Positions 34,995 to 44,590 of a stretch of DNA of 64,000 nucleotides are shown piece after piece (position 1 is the first letter of the stretch; each line of letters begins with the position of its first letter). The notes under the pieces are model-generated. The model was not told the DNA's origin, did no database searches, and was given only the letters and a program-made list of their open reading frames with translations. The translations under genes and the position numbers were made by a program. The stretch is from assembly GCF_018613835.1 (NCBI RefSeq), contig NZ_JAGGPM010000035.1, forward strand, positions 124,001 through 188,000, read 5' to 3'. This DNA is from Arthrobacter sp. ISL-5. Its GTDB lineage: Bacteria; Actinomycetota; Actinomycetes; Actinomycetales; Micrococcaceae.

Positions 34995-35882
34995 GTGACT
35001 GACCCGACTCCCTCCGCCTCCGGTACTGCGCCAGCCCCGCTGTTTGGCGCGTCCGATATCCGCAGGCTGGCCGAGGAAATCGGCGTCCGCCCCACCAAGA
35101 CCCTTGGCCAGAACTTCGTGATCGACGGCAACACCATCCGCCGGATCGTGGCCGCGGCCGGCATCGGCGCGGAGGAAACCGTCCTCGAGATCGGCCCCGG
35201 TCTCGGTTCCCTGACGCTCGGCCTGCTGGACGCCGCGAAGTCCGTGGTCGCCGTCGAGATTGACCCCGTCCTGGCCGCCAAGCTGCCGGAAACGGTCCGG
35301 CAGTGGCGGCCCGACGCCGCCGGGGAATTCCACCTGGTGCGCGCCGACGCCATGAAAGTCACCGAGCTCCCCGCGGAGCCCACGTCCCTGGTGGCAAACC
35401 TGCCCTACAACGTGGCCGTGCCCGTGGTCCTCCACCTCCTGCAGCACTTCCCGTCGATCGGGCACGGCCTCGTGATGGTGCAGGACGAAGTGGCGGACCG
35501 GCTCGCTGCCGGCCCCGGCTCCAAGATCTATGGCGTGCCCTCGGTCAAGGCCGCGTGGTACAGCAGCATGCGCAAGGCCGGGGTCATCGGAATGAATGTG
35601 TTCTGGCCGGCCCCCAAGATCCAGTCCGGACTTGTGGCCTTTACGCGCCGCGAACCGCCGGTCACCACAGCCAGCCGCGAGCAGGTTTTCGCCGTGATCG
35701 ACGCGGCCTTTGCCCAGCGCCGGAAGACGCTTCGCGCCGCCCTCGCAGGATGGGCAGGGAGCGCTGCCGAAGCGGAGCGCTGCCTCGTCGCGGCGGGCGT
35801 GGATCCCACCGCGCGCGGCGAAGTCATCGACATCGCGGCGTTCGCCCGGATCGCCGAGGCGCGCCAGGCCGCAGGCGCCTGA
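34995..35882 (+). CDS. rsmA: 16S rRNA (adenine1518-N6/adenine1519-N6)-dimethyltransferase
   Basis: RsmA (KsgA) dimethylates two adenines in helix 45 of 16S rRNA during small-subunit maturation. The 295-residue protein shows LGQNFVIDGNTIRRIV, the SAM motif VLEIGPGLGSLTLGLLDA, the EIDP acidic loop and the catalytic NLPYNVAVPV. The C-terminal helical domain follows with RRKTLRAALAGWAG. The GTG start is probably leaderless. It is followed by ispE under a separate promoter. Confidence 0.96.
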   Translation: MTDPTPSASGTAPAPLFGASDIRRLAEEIGVRPTKTLGQNFVIDGNTIRRIVAAAGIGAEETVLEIGPGLGSLTLGLLDAAKSVVAVEIDPVLAAKLPETVRQWRPDAAGEFHLVRADAMKVTELPAEPTSLVANLPYNVAVPVVLHLLQHFPSIGHGLVMVQDEVADRLAAGPGSKIYGVPSVKAAWYSSMRKAGVIGMNVFWPAPKIQSGLVAFTRREPPVTTASREQVFAVIDAAFAQRRKTLRAALAGWAGSAAEAERCLVAAGVDPTARGEVIDIAAFARIAEARQAAGA

Positions 35883-35967
35883 TGCGGCGAAGCCGGACCG
35901 CGGCAACAGTGTCCGCGGACGACGCCGCGCTGCCGGGGCCTTCTTGGAGCCCGGCACCACCATGCCC

Positions 35968-35973
35968 TAGCTT
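35968..35973 (+). promoter_or_regulatory. -10 element of ispE (leaderless)
   Basis: TAGCTT ends 7 bases before ATG 35980. The 97-base gap after rsmA holds no ribosome site near the ATG. Confidence 0.5.
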
Positions 35974-35979
35974 GGACTC

Positions 35980-36942
35980 ATGAACGCAGTGAGAGGGCGC
36001 TTTGCGGCAAGGACCGTCCGGGTCAAGGCTCCGGGCAAGGTGAACGTCTCACTGGATGTGGGCCCTTTGCGTCCGGACGGCTACCATTCCGTGGCCAGCG
36101 TGTACCTGGCCGTCTCCCTGTATGAGGAAGTGGCGGCCACCAGCACGGCGAACGACGGCATCACCGTCAGTATCAGTCCCGCCAGCACGCTGGACCTCGA
36201 CGGCGTGGATATTCCGCTCGACGAGCGCAACCTCGCCTACAAGGCGGCCGCCATCATGGCTGATGTTTCGGAACACTCCACCGGCGTGCATCTGGAAATC
36301 ACCAAACGGGTGCCGGTGGCCGGCGGCATGGGCGGGGGGTCGGCGGACGCCGCCGCCACCCTTCTGGCCTGCGATGCGTTATGGAACAGCGGCCTGTCCC
36401 GGGATGAACTGTCCCACCTCGCCGCCGAACTGGGTGCCGACGTGCCGTTTGCGCTGCTGGGCGGTACGGCAGTGGGGCTGGGCGTGGGCGATGACCTGTC
36501 GCCGGCCCTGGCCAAGGCGCAGATGGACTGGGTCCTCGTCACTGCCGAGTTCGGCCTCCCCACCCCGGAGGTGTTCCGGACGCTGGACAGGCTGCGTGAT
36601 GCCGAGGGGATTGAGGTCGCGGAGCCCACGGCGGTGGACCCTCAGATCCTGCAGGCACTGCGGAGCGGCGACGCCGACGCCCTGAGCCGGGTGCTGGTCA
36701 ACGACCTTCAACGGGCATCCATCGAACTTGCCCCGAGCCTCCGGGACACCCTGGGCCTTGGCGAGTCATCCGGAGCCATTGCCGGGATCGTCTCCGGCTC
36801 CGGCCCCACCGTTGCCTTGCTGGCCCACAGCCCCGAGGCCGCTGAAGGACTTGCCGAGGAGCTGCAGCACAAGGGCCTCAGCGCCATTGCCGTCCATGGC
36901 CCGGTGCCCGGCGCCCGCATCATCTCCGATACCCTCCTTTAA
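35980..36942 (+). CDS. ispE: 4-diphosphocytidyl-2-C-methyl-D-erythritol kinase
   Basis: IspE phosphorylates CDP-methylerythritol in the MEP route to isoprenoids. The 320-residue GHMP kinase has the substrate segment GKVNVSLDVGPLRPDGYH at 14-31, the ATP-binding glycine-rich loop PVAGGMGGGSADAAATLLA and the third GHMP motif IVSGSGPTVALL. The catalytic Asp lies in AAELGADVPFALLGGTAVG. Its place after rsmA is conserved across actinobacteria. Confidence 0.95.
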   Translation: MNAVRGRFAARTVRVKAPGKVNVSLDVGPLRPDGYHSVASVYLAVSLYEEVAATSTANDGITVSISPASTLDLDGVDIPLDERNLAYKAAAIMADVSEHSTGVHLEITKRVPVAGGMGGGSADAAATLLACDALWNSGLSRDELSHLAAELGADVPFALLGGTAVGLGVGDDLSPALAKAQMDWVLVTAEFGLPTPEVFRTLDRLRDAEGIEVAEPTAVDPQILQALRSGDADALSRVLVNDLQRASIELAPSLRDTLGLGESSGAIAGIVSGSGPTVALLAHSPEAAEGLAEELQHKGLSAIAVHGPVPGARIISDTLL

Positions 36943-36991
36943 TACCCTTTCAAGTTTCAGATTCCCCGTTTGCAGAAGAAAGCAGTTCCCC

Positions 36992-38821
<1,830 letters not shown>

Positions 38822-38853
38822 CCTGCCTTCCGGCGCTGGCTGGGTGCCGAAGC

Positions 38854-39136
38854 CGGCCCTTCCGCGTCGCTTAGACACATCACATAGGGAGCGCTCCGGT
38901 CGCTGGGCGACCTGCGCGCTCCGATGTGCTGCGATGCGCTCCTTTCGGAAGAACCGCCTCCGGCGCGGGAAGTCACCTCATCGCCGTGGAACAGTGGGCA
39001 TCTCGGAACGGAACTATCGCAATAGCGGTGCGGGGGACCTTCGCGTAGGAGCGCATCGCGGCGCATCGGGCTCCGAAGGTCGCTCAGCGACCGTAGGGGC
39101 CCATTTGCGTCGTGTCTAAGCGACGGCGAAGGGCCG
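38854..39136. repeat. 283-bp imperfect palindrome of two inverted structured copies
   Basis: Arms of about 104 bases, 38854-38957 and 39033-39136, face each other around a 75-base centre. The stretch CGTCGCTTAGACAC (38865-38878) is perfectly repeated in inverted form at 39112-39125. By hand alignment about 70 of the 94 positions inward from 38865 agree. Each arm also folds alone: 38881-38928 (CACAT, GGAGCGC and GGTCGC with their complements) and 39062-39109 (CGCA, GGGC and GGTCGC with theirs). No coding frame of interest, no target-site duplication and no transposase are seen. It lies between the ABC-F gene and tetR. Confidence 0.8.
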
Positions 39137-39352
39137 CTGCACCGCGGACGTGACCACAGACGACGGCGACGGACTAAGGCTCGCTGCGGACGTGATCACA
39201 GGCGACGGCGAAGGGCCGCTGCACCGCGTAGGTGACCACAGGCGGCGGAAGGGGACCGTGGCGCCGCGGACGTGACCACAAGCGACGGCGAAGGGCCGTT
39301 GCATCGCGGGCGTGACCACGGACGACGGCGAGGGGCTAAGGCTCGCTGCGGA
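39121..39352. repeat. Tandem array of six units of about 40 bp
   Basis: Units start at 39121, 39161, 39203, 39243, 39283 and 39323, with lengths 40, 42, 40, 40 and 40 and a partial last unit. Most begin CGACGGCGAAGGGCCG and end with a form of GACGTGACCACAG. Units 2 and 6 share CTAAGGCTCGCTGCGG in place of the usual middle. The array starts inside the right end of the 283-bp palindrome and runs into the 3' end of tetR, whose stop codon (39336-39338) is part of unit 6. Units are contiguous, without spacers. Confidence 0.85.
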
Positions 39353-40022
39353 GCTCGGGCTCCTTTTTGAGGCCGGTCAGACCGTTCCAGGCGAGGTTGA
39401 CGAGGTGGGCTGCGACGGCGCGTTTGTCGGGCTGGCGGCTGTCCTGCCACCACTGGCCGGTCATCGCCACCATCCCCACGAGCATCTGGGCGTACATGGC
39501 GCCGTCGGCAGCGCTGAAGCCGCGGCGGGCGAATTCGTCGGACAGTATGTGTTCCACCCGGGCCGTGACGTGCGAGAGCAGCGTGGAAAAGGCGCCTTCG
39601 GGCTGGGACGGGGGAGCGTCACGCATGAGGATGCGGAAGCCGTCGGTGCGGTCCTCGATGTACGTCAGCAAGGCCAGGGCGGCACGTTCGACAAGGACCC
39701 GCGGTTTGGCTTCGTCGGCCAGGGCGTCGTTGATGGAGGCCAGCAGGATCTTGAACTCAAATTCCACCACCTGGGTGTACAGGCCCTCTTTCGAGCCAAA
39801 GTGTTCGTAGATCACGGGCTTTGAGACGCCCGCCGCGGCGGCGATCTCCTCGATGGTGGTGCCGTCCAGGCCGCGCATCGCGAAGAGGCCCCGCCCCACT
39901 TCCACCAGTTGGGTACGCCGCTGGGGCCCGGTCATCCGGGACCGCGGAATGCGCGCGGGGACCGCTTCCGGCTTTGCCGTCCGGTTCCCCGCGCCGTCAG
40001 TGGTCCCTGTGCTGTTGCTCAC
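39336..40022 (-). CDS. TetR/AcrR-family transcriptional regulator
   Basis: The product, 228 residues from GTG 40022, has a basic 35-residue N-terminus. The TetR helix-turn-helix follows: RRTQLVEVGRGLFAMRG, then TTIEEIAAAAGVSKPVIYEHF at about 57-77. A helical ligand and dimer domain contains HVTARVEHILSDEFARRGF and QMLVGMVAMTGQWW. The longer reading from 40205 runs over the tRNA gene and is rejected. A CATGAT hexamer ends 7 bases before GTG 40022. The last codons and stop lie inside the 40-bp repeat array, so the C-terminus may have been set by the repeat. No divergent target gene other than tRNA-Gln is next to it. Confidence 0.9.
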   Translation of the reverse strand: MSNSTGTTDGAGNRTAKPEAVPARIPRSRMTGPQRRTQLVEVGRGLFAMRGLDGTTIEEIAAAAGVSKPVIYEHFGSKEGLYTQVVEFEFKILLASINDALADEAKPRVLVERAALALLTYIEDRTDGFRILMRDAPPSQPEGAFSTLLSHVTARVEHILSDEFARRGFSAADGAMYAQMLVGMVAMTGQWWQDSRQPDKRAVAAHLVNLAWNGLTGLKKEPELRSEP

Positions 40023-40028
40023 CGTCCC

Positions 40029-40034
40029 ATCATG
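40029..40034 (-). promoter_or_regulatory. Possible -10 element of tetR (leaderless)
   Basis: On the minus strand CATGAT ends 7 bases before GTG 40022. The first base departs from TANNNT, so this is weaker than the other examples. Confidence 0.4.
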
Positions 40035-40181
40035 CCTTATGCCAAACGGTGCCCAGCGGTCCGCGGCCAGTCCCGGCGTACTGCCCGGACGGGACCGGCG
40101 GCCCGGCGGGCCAGGTCGCACGAGCATCAACGTTCGTGGCAGAATTGGTTCTCGTGCCTCGGCCTTTGAGCCTTGGCATGG

Positions 40182-40253
40182 TCCGCCCTGGTGTAATGGC
40201 AGCACCCCGGCCTTTGGAGCCGTGGAGTATAGGTTCGAATCCTATGGGCGGAA
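40182..40253 (+). tRNA. tRNA-Gln (anticodon TTG)
   Basis: The acceptor arms TCCGCCC (40182-40188) and GGGCGGA (40246-40252) pair perfectly. The D arm has GGTGTAATGGCAGC, the anticodon loop is CTTTGGA giving anticodon TTG, and the T loop is GGTTCGAATCC. The discriminator is A40253 and CCA is not encoded. It stands just before glmU and is read in the same direction, the order seen in many actinobacteria. Confidence 0.97.
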
Positions 40254-40359
40254 CTGCTGCATCAGAGGTGTCCAGTAGGATAAGCCTGTTGCCGGTTCCG
40301 GGCACACGCTCGGACGCCGCGCATGTAGTACCGCGCAACCGAACAAGGAGAGCCCGTAC

Positions 40360-41859
40360 GTGAGCCCCGAGAAGTCCGGCCCAGCCGCCGTAATCGTCCT
40401 AGCAGCAGGTGCCGGTACCCGGATGAAGTCCCGTACCCCCAAGATTCTCCACGAAATCGGCGGCCGTTCCATGGTCGGCCACGCCTTGCTGGCCGCGCGC
40501 AGCATCAACCCCCAGCGGCTCGCCCTCGTAGTCCGCCACGAGCGGGACCGCGTGGCGGCCCACCTCACTGAGCTCGATCCCGAGGCCCTCATCGTGGACC
40601 AGGACGATGTTCCGGGCACCGGAAGGGCCGTTGAAGTGGCGCTCGAGGCACTCGACGCCGACGCCCCGGTGGCCGGTACCGTGGTGGTGACCTACGGCGA
40701 TGTGCCGCTGCTCACGGGTGAGATGCTTGCCGAACTCGTCAACACCCACGAATTCGAGGGCAACGCCGTCACGGTCCTGACCGCGCTCCTTGAGGACGCC
40801 GCGGGATACGGCCGCATCCTCCGCGGAGAAGACGGCACGGTCACCGGCATCCGCGAACACAAGGATGCCACCGACGCCGAGCGTGAAATCCGTGAAATCA
40901 ACTCAGGAATCTACGCGTTCGACGCCGCCGTGCTGAGGGACGCCCTCCGGCACGTCACCACCGACAACTCCCAGGGCGAGAAGTACCTGACCGACGTCCT
41001 GGGACTGGCCCGCGAAGCCGGCGGCCGGGTCGCCGCCGTCGTCACCGCGGACCGCTGGCAGGTCGAGGGCGCCAATGATCGCGTGCAGCTTGCCGCCCTC
41101 GGCGCCGAGCACAACCGCCGGATCGTGGAGTCATGGATGCGCGCGGGCGTCACCGTGGTGGATCCCGCCACCACGTGGATCGACTCCACCGTCACGCTGG
41201 CGGAGGACGTCCGGATCCTGCCCAACACCCAGCTGCACGGCGGCACCACAGTGGCGAGGGACGCCGTCGTCGGCCCCGACTCCACCCTGACCGATGTCCG
41301 CATCGGCGAGGGCGCCAAAGTGACGCGCACCCACGGTTCGGGTGCGGAGATCGGGGCGGGCGCGAGCGTCGGACCGTTCACCTACCTGCGCCCCGGCACC
41401 ATCCTGGGGGAGACCGGCAAGATCGGCGCCTTCTACGAAACCAAGAACGTGAAAATCGGCCGCGGCTCAAAGCTGTCGCACCTGGGCTACGCCGGGGACG
41501 CCGAAATCGGCGAGGACACCAACATCGGCTGCGGCAACATCACGGCCAATTACGACGGCGAGAAGAAACACCGCACGGTGATCGGCTCGGGCGTCCGCAC
41601 CGGTTCCAACACAGTATTCGTCGCACCCGTCACGGTGGGGGACGGTGCCTACAGCGGCGCCGGAGCCGTGATCCGCAAGGACGTACCCGCGGGAGCCCTG
41701 GCTCTGTCCGTCGCCGAACAGCGCAATGCCGAGGGCTGGGTCAAGGCCAACCGCCCGGGCACGCTGTCCGCAGAGCTGGCAGAAGCCGCAGCGGCCCGCG
41801 AAGCCCGCACAGATTCCCCAAATTCCCCCGTATCTACAGAAGAGGGCACGCAACCATGA
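40360..41859 (+). CDS. glmU: Bifunctional UDP-N-acetylglucosamine pyrophosphorylase / glucosamine-1-phosphate N-acetyltransferase
   Basis: GlmU acetylates glucosamine 1-phosphate and couples it to UTP, giving UDP-GlcNAc for peptidoglycan. The 499-residue protein has the uridylyltransferase motif VLAAGAGTRMKSRTPKILHE at residues 10-29, VVTYGDVPLL, and EINSGIYAFDAAVL. The C-terminal half is a left-handed beta helix of hexapeptide repeats with the acetyltransferase residues in NVKIGRGSKLSHLGYAGDAEIG and GCGNITANYDG. An Ala/Glu/Thr/Ser tail extends it beyond the E. coli length. GTG 40360 has AAGGAG nine bases upstream. Its stop overlaps the prs start (ATGA). Confidence 0.97.
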   Translation: MSPEKSGPAAVIVLAAGAGTRMKSRTPKILHEIGGRSMVGHALLAARSINPQRLALVVRHERDRVAAHLTELDPEALIVDQDDVPGTGRAVEVALEALDADAPVAGTVVVTYGDVPLLTGEMLAELVNTHEFEGNAVTVLTALLEDAAGYGRILRGEDGTVTGIREHKDATDAEREIREINSGIYAFDAAVLRDALRHVTTDNSQGEKYLTDVLGLAREAGGRVAAVVTADRWQVEGANDRVQLAALGAEHNRRIVESWMRAGVTVVDPATTWIDSTVTLAEDVRILPNTQLHGGTTVARDAVVGPDSTLTDVRIGEGAKVTRTHGSGAEIGAGASVGPFTYLRPGTILGETGKIGAFYETKNVKIGRGSKLSHLGYAGDAEIGEDTNIGCGNITANYDGEKKHRTVIGSGVRTGSNTVFVAPVTVGDGAYSGAGAVIRKDVPAGALALSVAEQRNAEGWVKANRPGTLSAELAEAAAAREARTDSPNSPVSTEEGTQP

Positions 41860-42836
41860 CCGAAATTACGGCTCGCGGCGAGAAGAAGCTGGTGCTCGCC
41901 GCAGGGCGTGCCCACCCGGAGCTTGCCCGGGAAATCGCCAAGGAGCTGGGCACGGAACTGCTGCCTGTCGACGCCTACGATTTTGCCAACGGCGAGATCT
42001 ACGTCCGCGCCGGCGAGAGCGTCCGCGGAACCGACGCCTTCGTTATCCAGGCCCACCCGGCACCGCTGAACAACTGGCTCATGGAACAGCTGATCATGAT
42101 CGATTCGCTGAAGAGGGCCTCGGCCAAGCGGATCACCGTGGTCTCGCCGTTCTACCCCTATGCGCGCCAGGACAAGAAGGGCCGCGGCCGCGAGCCCATC
42201 TCGGCCCGCCTCGTGGCGGACATGTACAAGACCGCCGGCGCCGACCGCATCATGAGCGTGGACCTGCACACCTCCCAGATCCAGGGCTTCTTCGACGGCC
42301 CCGTGGACCACCTCATGGCCATCCCGCTGCTGGCGGACTACATCCGCACCAGGGTCGATGCCGAAAACATCACCGTGGTCTCCCCGGACACTGGACGCGT
42401 CCGCGTGGCCGAGCAGTGGGCGGAGCGCCTCGGCGGCGCGCCGCTGGCGTTCGTGCACAAGAGCCGTGACCTCACGGTCCCCAACCAGGCCGTCTCCAAG
42501 ACCGTCGTGGGCCAGATCGAAGGACGGACCTGCGTCCTCATCGACGACATGATCGACACCGGCGGAACCATCTCCGGCGCCGTCCAGGTGCTCAAGAACG
42601 CCGGCGCCAAGGATGTCATCATCGCGGCCACGCATGCGGTCTTCTCCGACCCCGCCGCGCGCCGGCTCTCCGAGTCCGGTGCCCGTGAAGTGGTGGTCAC
42701 CAACACGCTGCCCATCACGCCGGACAAGCGCTTCCCCGAACTCACGGTCCTCTCGATCGCACCGCTTATCGCACGGGCCATCCGTGAAGTGTTCGACGAC
42801 GGTTCGGTCACCAGCCTTTTCGACGGCAACGCCTGA
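41856..42836 (+). CDS. prs: Ribose-phosphate pyrophosphokinase
   Basis: Prs makes PRPP from ribose 5-phosphate and ATP for purines, pyrimidines, His and Trp. The 326-residue class I enzyme has FANGEIYVR, FYPYARQDKKGRGREPISA with the flexible-loop residues, DLHTSQIQGFF with the metal-binding His, and the PRPP loop TCVLIDDMIDTGGTI. ATG 41856 overlaps the glmU stop, with AGAGGG upstream, so translation is coupled. A strong hairpin follows at 42861-42898. Confidence 0.97.
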   Translation: MTEITARGEKKLVLAAGRAHPELAREIAKELGTELLPVDAYDFANGEIYVRAGESVRGTDAFVIQAHPAPLNNWLMEQLIMIDSLKRASAKRITVVSPFYPYARQDKKGRGREPISARLVADMYKTAGADRIMSVDLHTSQIQGFFDGPVDHLMAIPLLADYIRTRVDAENITVVSPDTGRVRVAEQWAERLGGAPLAFVHKSRDLTVPNQAVSKTVVGQIEGRTCVLIDDMIDTGGTISGAVQVLKNAGAKDVIIAATHAVFSDPAARRLSESGAREVVVTNTLPITPDKRFPELTVLSIAPLIARAIREVFDDGSVTSLFDGNA

Positions 42837-42860
42837 CCCCGCTGACTGAACAAAGCCGGC

Positions 42861-42898
42861 CGGCGTTGTGCCCGTTTCAATAATCGGGCACAACGCTG
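42861..42898 (+). terminator. Strong hairpin terminator after prs
   Basis: GCGTTGTGCCCG (42863-42874) pairs perfectly with CGGGCACAACGC (42885-42896), extended by a G-U and a C-G pair, around a 10-base AT-rich loop. TAGGATTTTT follows. It ends the tRNA-glmU-prs unit; TAGGAT at 42900-42905 may at the same time be the -10 of rplY. Confidence 0.85.
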
Positions 42899-43080
42899 GT
42901 AGGATTTTTCCCGATACCTTGGCGAGGGAGAGCACCTCCGGAAAACCGGACTGCTGGTCTCCGTTATCGACTGGGTCTGAATCTCCCTTCTGGAAGGGCT
43001 GCCCTCCGGCCGCCCGGCGTTGAAGGTCGCTGCAGACCTCCGCCCTTGCTGAACACAGTTAAAGCCACCAGGAGAAACAC

Positions 43081-43686
43081 ATGTCTGAGCAGAAGCTCGC
43101 AGCAGAAGTACGCGCCGAATTCGGCAAGGGCTTCGCCCGCCGCGCCCGCATGGCCGGCAAGATCCCGGCTGTCATCTACGGCCACGGTGCAGAGCCCATC
43201 CACATCACGCTCCCCGCCAAGGCCACCACGCTGGCCGTGCGCACCGCCAACGCCCTGCTGTCCCTGGACATCAACGGCGAGTCGCACCTTGCCCTTGTCA
43301 AGGACATCCAGCGCAACCCGATCAAGCAGATCATCGAGCACATTGACCTCCTGACCGTCCGCCAGGGCGAGAAGGTCACCGTGGATGTTGCCGTTCACGT
43401 GTCCGGCGAAACCGCCCCGGGCACCGTCCACAACCTCGAGCTCACCGTTGTCTCCCTCGAGGCAGAGGCAACCCACCTGCCCACCGCCGTCGAGGTCGAC
43501 ATCGAAGGCCGCACGGCCGGCGAGCACATCCACGCTTCCGACCTCGTCCTCCCGAAGGGCTCCGTGCTGCTGACCGACGCCGAGGCCCTGGTCGTCAACA
43601 TCTCCGAAGCCATTGAGGCCGAAGGAGAAGGCGAGGAAGCGGCCGCCGCTGGCGAAGCTGCCCCGGCCGAAGCTGCCGCCGAGTAA
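43081..43686 (+). CDS. rplY: 50S ribosomal protein L25/general stress protein Ctc
   Basis: The 201-residue protein is the long Ctc form, binding 5S rRNA through its N-terminal L25 domain (residues 1-95: VRAEFGKGFARRARMAGKIPAVIYG and DIQRNPIKQIIEHIDLL). A C-terminal beta domain follows (96-180, HVSGETAPGTVHNLEL). The tail is acidic and Ala-rich (EAEGEGEEAAAAGEAAPAEA). ATG 43081 has CAGGAGAA upstream. If TAGGAT 42900-42905 is its -10, it has a leader of about 170 bases, long enough for regulation. Confidence 0.96.
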   Translation: MSEQKLAAEVRAEFGKGFARRARMAGKIPAVIYGHGAEPIHITLPAKATTLAVRTANALLSLDINGESHLALVKDIQRNPIKQIIEHIDLLTVRQGEKVTVDVAVHVSGETAPGTVHNLELTVVSLEAEATHLPTAVEVDIEGRTAGEHIHASDLVLPKGSVLLTDAEALVVNISEAIEAEGEGEEAAAAGEAAPAEAAAE

Positions 43687-43727
43687 GTACCAAGCTTCAC
43701 CACGCGGTGCGGTCTCGCGCCGCCCAA

Positions 43728-43760
43728 CAGTGGCCGGGTCCCGTGCGGGCCCGGCCACTG
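43728..43760 (+). terminator. Hairpin between rplY and pth
   Basis: CAGTGGCCGGG (43728-43738) pairs perfectly with CCCGGCCACTG (43750-43760) around an 11-base loop. There is no T-tract, so termination may be partial. pth has its own -10 shortly after. Confidence 0.65.
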
Positions 43761-43795
43761 GCGTCCCGTGTTCCCGGCACGCCCGGCGACCACTT

Positions 43796-43801
43796 TAGGA
43801 T
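43796..43801 (+). promoter_or_regulatory. -10 element of pth (leaderless)
   Basis: TAGGAT ends 7 bases before ATG 43808, with no ribosome site between. Confidence 0.55.
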
Positions 43802-43807
43802 TGATGC

Positions 43808-44392
43808 ATGACTGACACCTGGCTGATCGTAGGCCTCGGAAACCCCGGACCCGAGTACAGCCGCAACCGGCACAACGTGGGCCAGATGGTCCTCGACGAA
43901 CTGGCCGCGCGCATCGGCGGGAACTTCAAGGCCCACAAGTCCAGGGCCCAGGTCCTCGAAGGCCGGCTCGGAATCGGAGGCCCGCGCCTGGTGCTGGCGA
44001 AACCCAGCACCTACATGAACGTCTCCGGCGGCCCCGTGTCCGCCCTGGCCAGGTTCTACGACGTTGACCCGTCGCGGGTGGTGGCGGTCCATGACGAAAT
44101 CGACATTCCCTTTAATACGGTGAAACTCAAGATCGGCGGCGGCGAAGGTGGCCACAACGGCCTCCGGGACATTTCCAAGGCGCTGGCCACCAAGGACTAC
44201 CTTCGCGTCCGGGTGGGGGTCGGCCGGCCGCCGGGCCGGATGGACACCGCAGATTACGTCCTGCGGGACTTCGCCCCTACCGAGAAAAAGGAGCTGCCTT
44301 TCCTGCTGGACGATGCCTCAGACGCCGTTGAATTGCTGATCACAGATGGCCTGACTGCCGCACAACAGAGGTTTCATCCCGCGAAAGTCTGA
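43808..44392 (+). CDS. pth: Peptidyl-tRNA hydrolase
   Basis: Pth frees tRNA from peptidyl-tRNA released by stalled ribosomes. The 194-residue protein has GLGNPGPEYSRNRHNVGQMV with the catalytic His22, KPSTYMNVSGGPV, Asp96 in VHDEIDIP, and GGGEGGHNGLRDI. Its neighbour rplY is conserved. The ATG is predicted to be leaderless. The 198 bases after it are AT-rich for this genome and hold the promoter of the LuxR pair. Confidence 0.97.
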   Translation: MTDTWLIVGLGNPGPEYSRNRHNVGQMVLDELAARIGGNFKAHKSRAQVLEGRLGIGGPRLVLAKPSTYMNVSGGPVSALARFYDVDPSRVVAVHDEIDIPFNTVKLKIGGGEGGHNGLRDISKALATKDYLRVRVGVGRPPGRMDTADYVLRDFAPTEKKELPFLLDDASDAVELLITDGLTAAQQRFHPAKV

Positions 44393-44590
44393 GCCGCCGC
44401 CACAACATTATTCGGGAGCTAATATTCCGGGAAATTCATATTCAACCCACCAAATCTCAAGGTCGCATCAAGGTCTGCGAAATGGTGAATCAATGCCCTG
44501 TTTTACTGCAGGGGTAACGGGGTAGTCTTCTTCTAAGCGGGGGAGGCGATGGGGCCTTAATCCTGCCAAGCGGGATGTAAGGAAAAGTTC
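44393..44590 (+). promoter_or_regulatory. AT-rich promoter region of the LuxR-type regulator pair
   Basis: This 198-base gap is visibly AT-richer than its surroundings. It has imperfect direct repeats ATTCGGGA and ATTCCGGGA about 16 bases apart (near 44415-44441) and a CCCTG/CAGGG dyad near 44496-44513. A TAGTCT hexamer at 44523-44528 is a possible -10; TTTACT at 44502-44507 is spaced 15 bases from it. No operator was recognised. Confidence 0.4.

Noticed and set aside
34116..35963. Open frame of 615 codons on the minus strand across rpf and rsmA
   Set aside because: It is antisense to two well-supported genes; its product is low-complexity Gly/Arg/His-rich. Long antisense frames are expected at this GC content.
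38854..39136. Complete insertion sequence or MITE
   Set aside because: No transposase frame and no flanking target duplication were found; a decayed element remains possible, so it is listed only as a repeat.
39116..39319. Minus-strand frame of 67 codons in the tandem array with repeating VTSA and RPFAVA words
   Set aside because: It only reflects the 40-bp repeats; because 40 is not divisible by 3 the frame changes from unit to unit, and there is no ribosome site.
39121..39352. CRISPR array
   Set aside because: Units are contiguous with no spacers, vary among themselves, and no cas genes are near.
41133..41855. N-terminal extension of prs within glmU
   Set aside because: The extra residues are Arg/Gly/His-rich shadow of glmU; ATG 41856 has a ribosome site and gives the normal Prs length.
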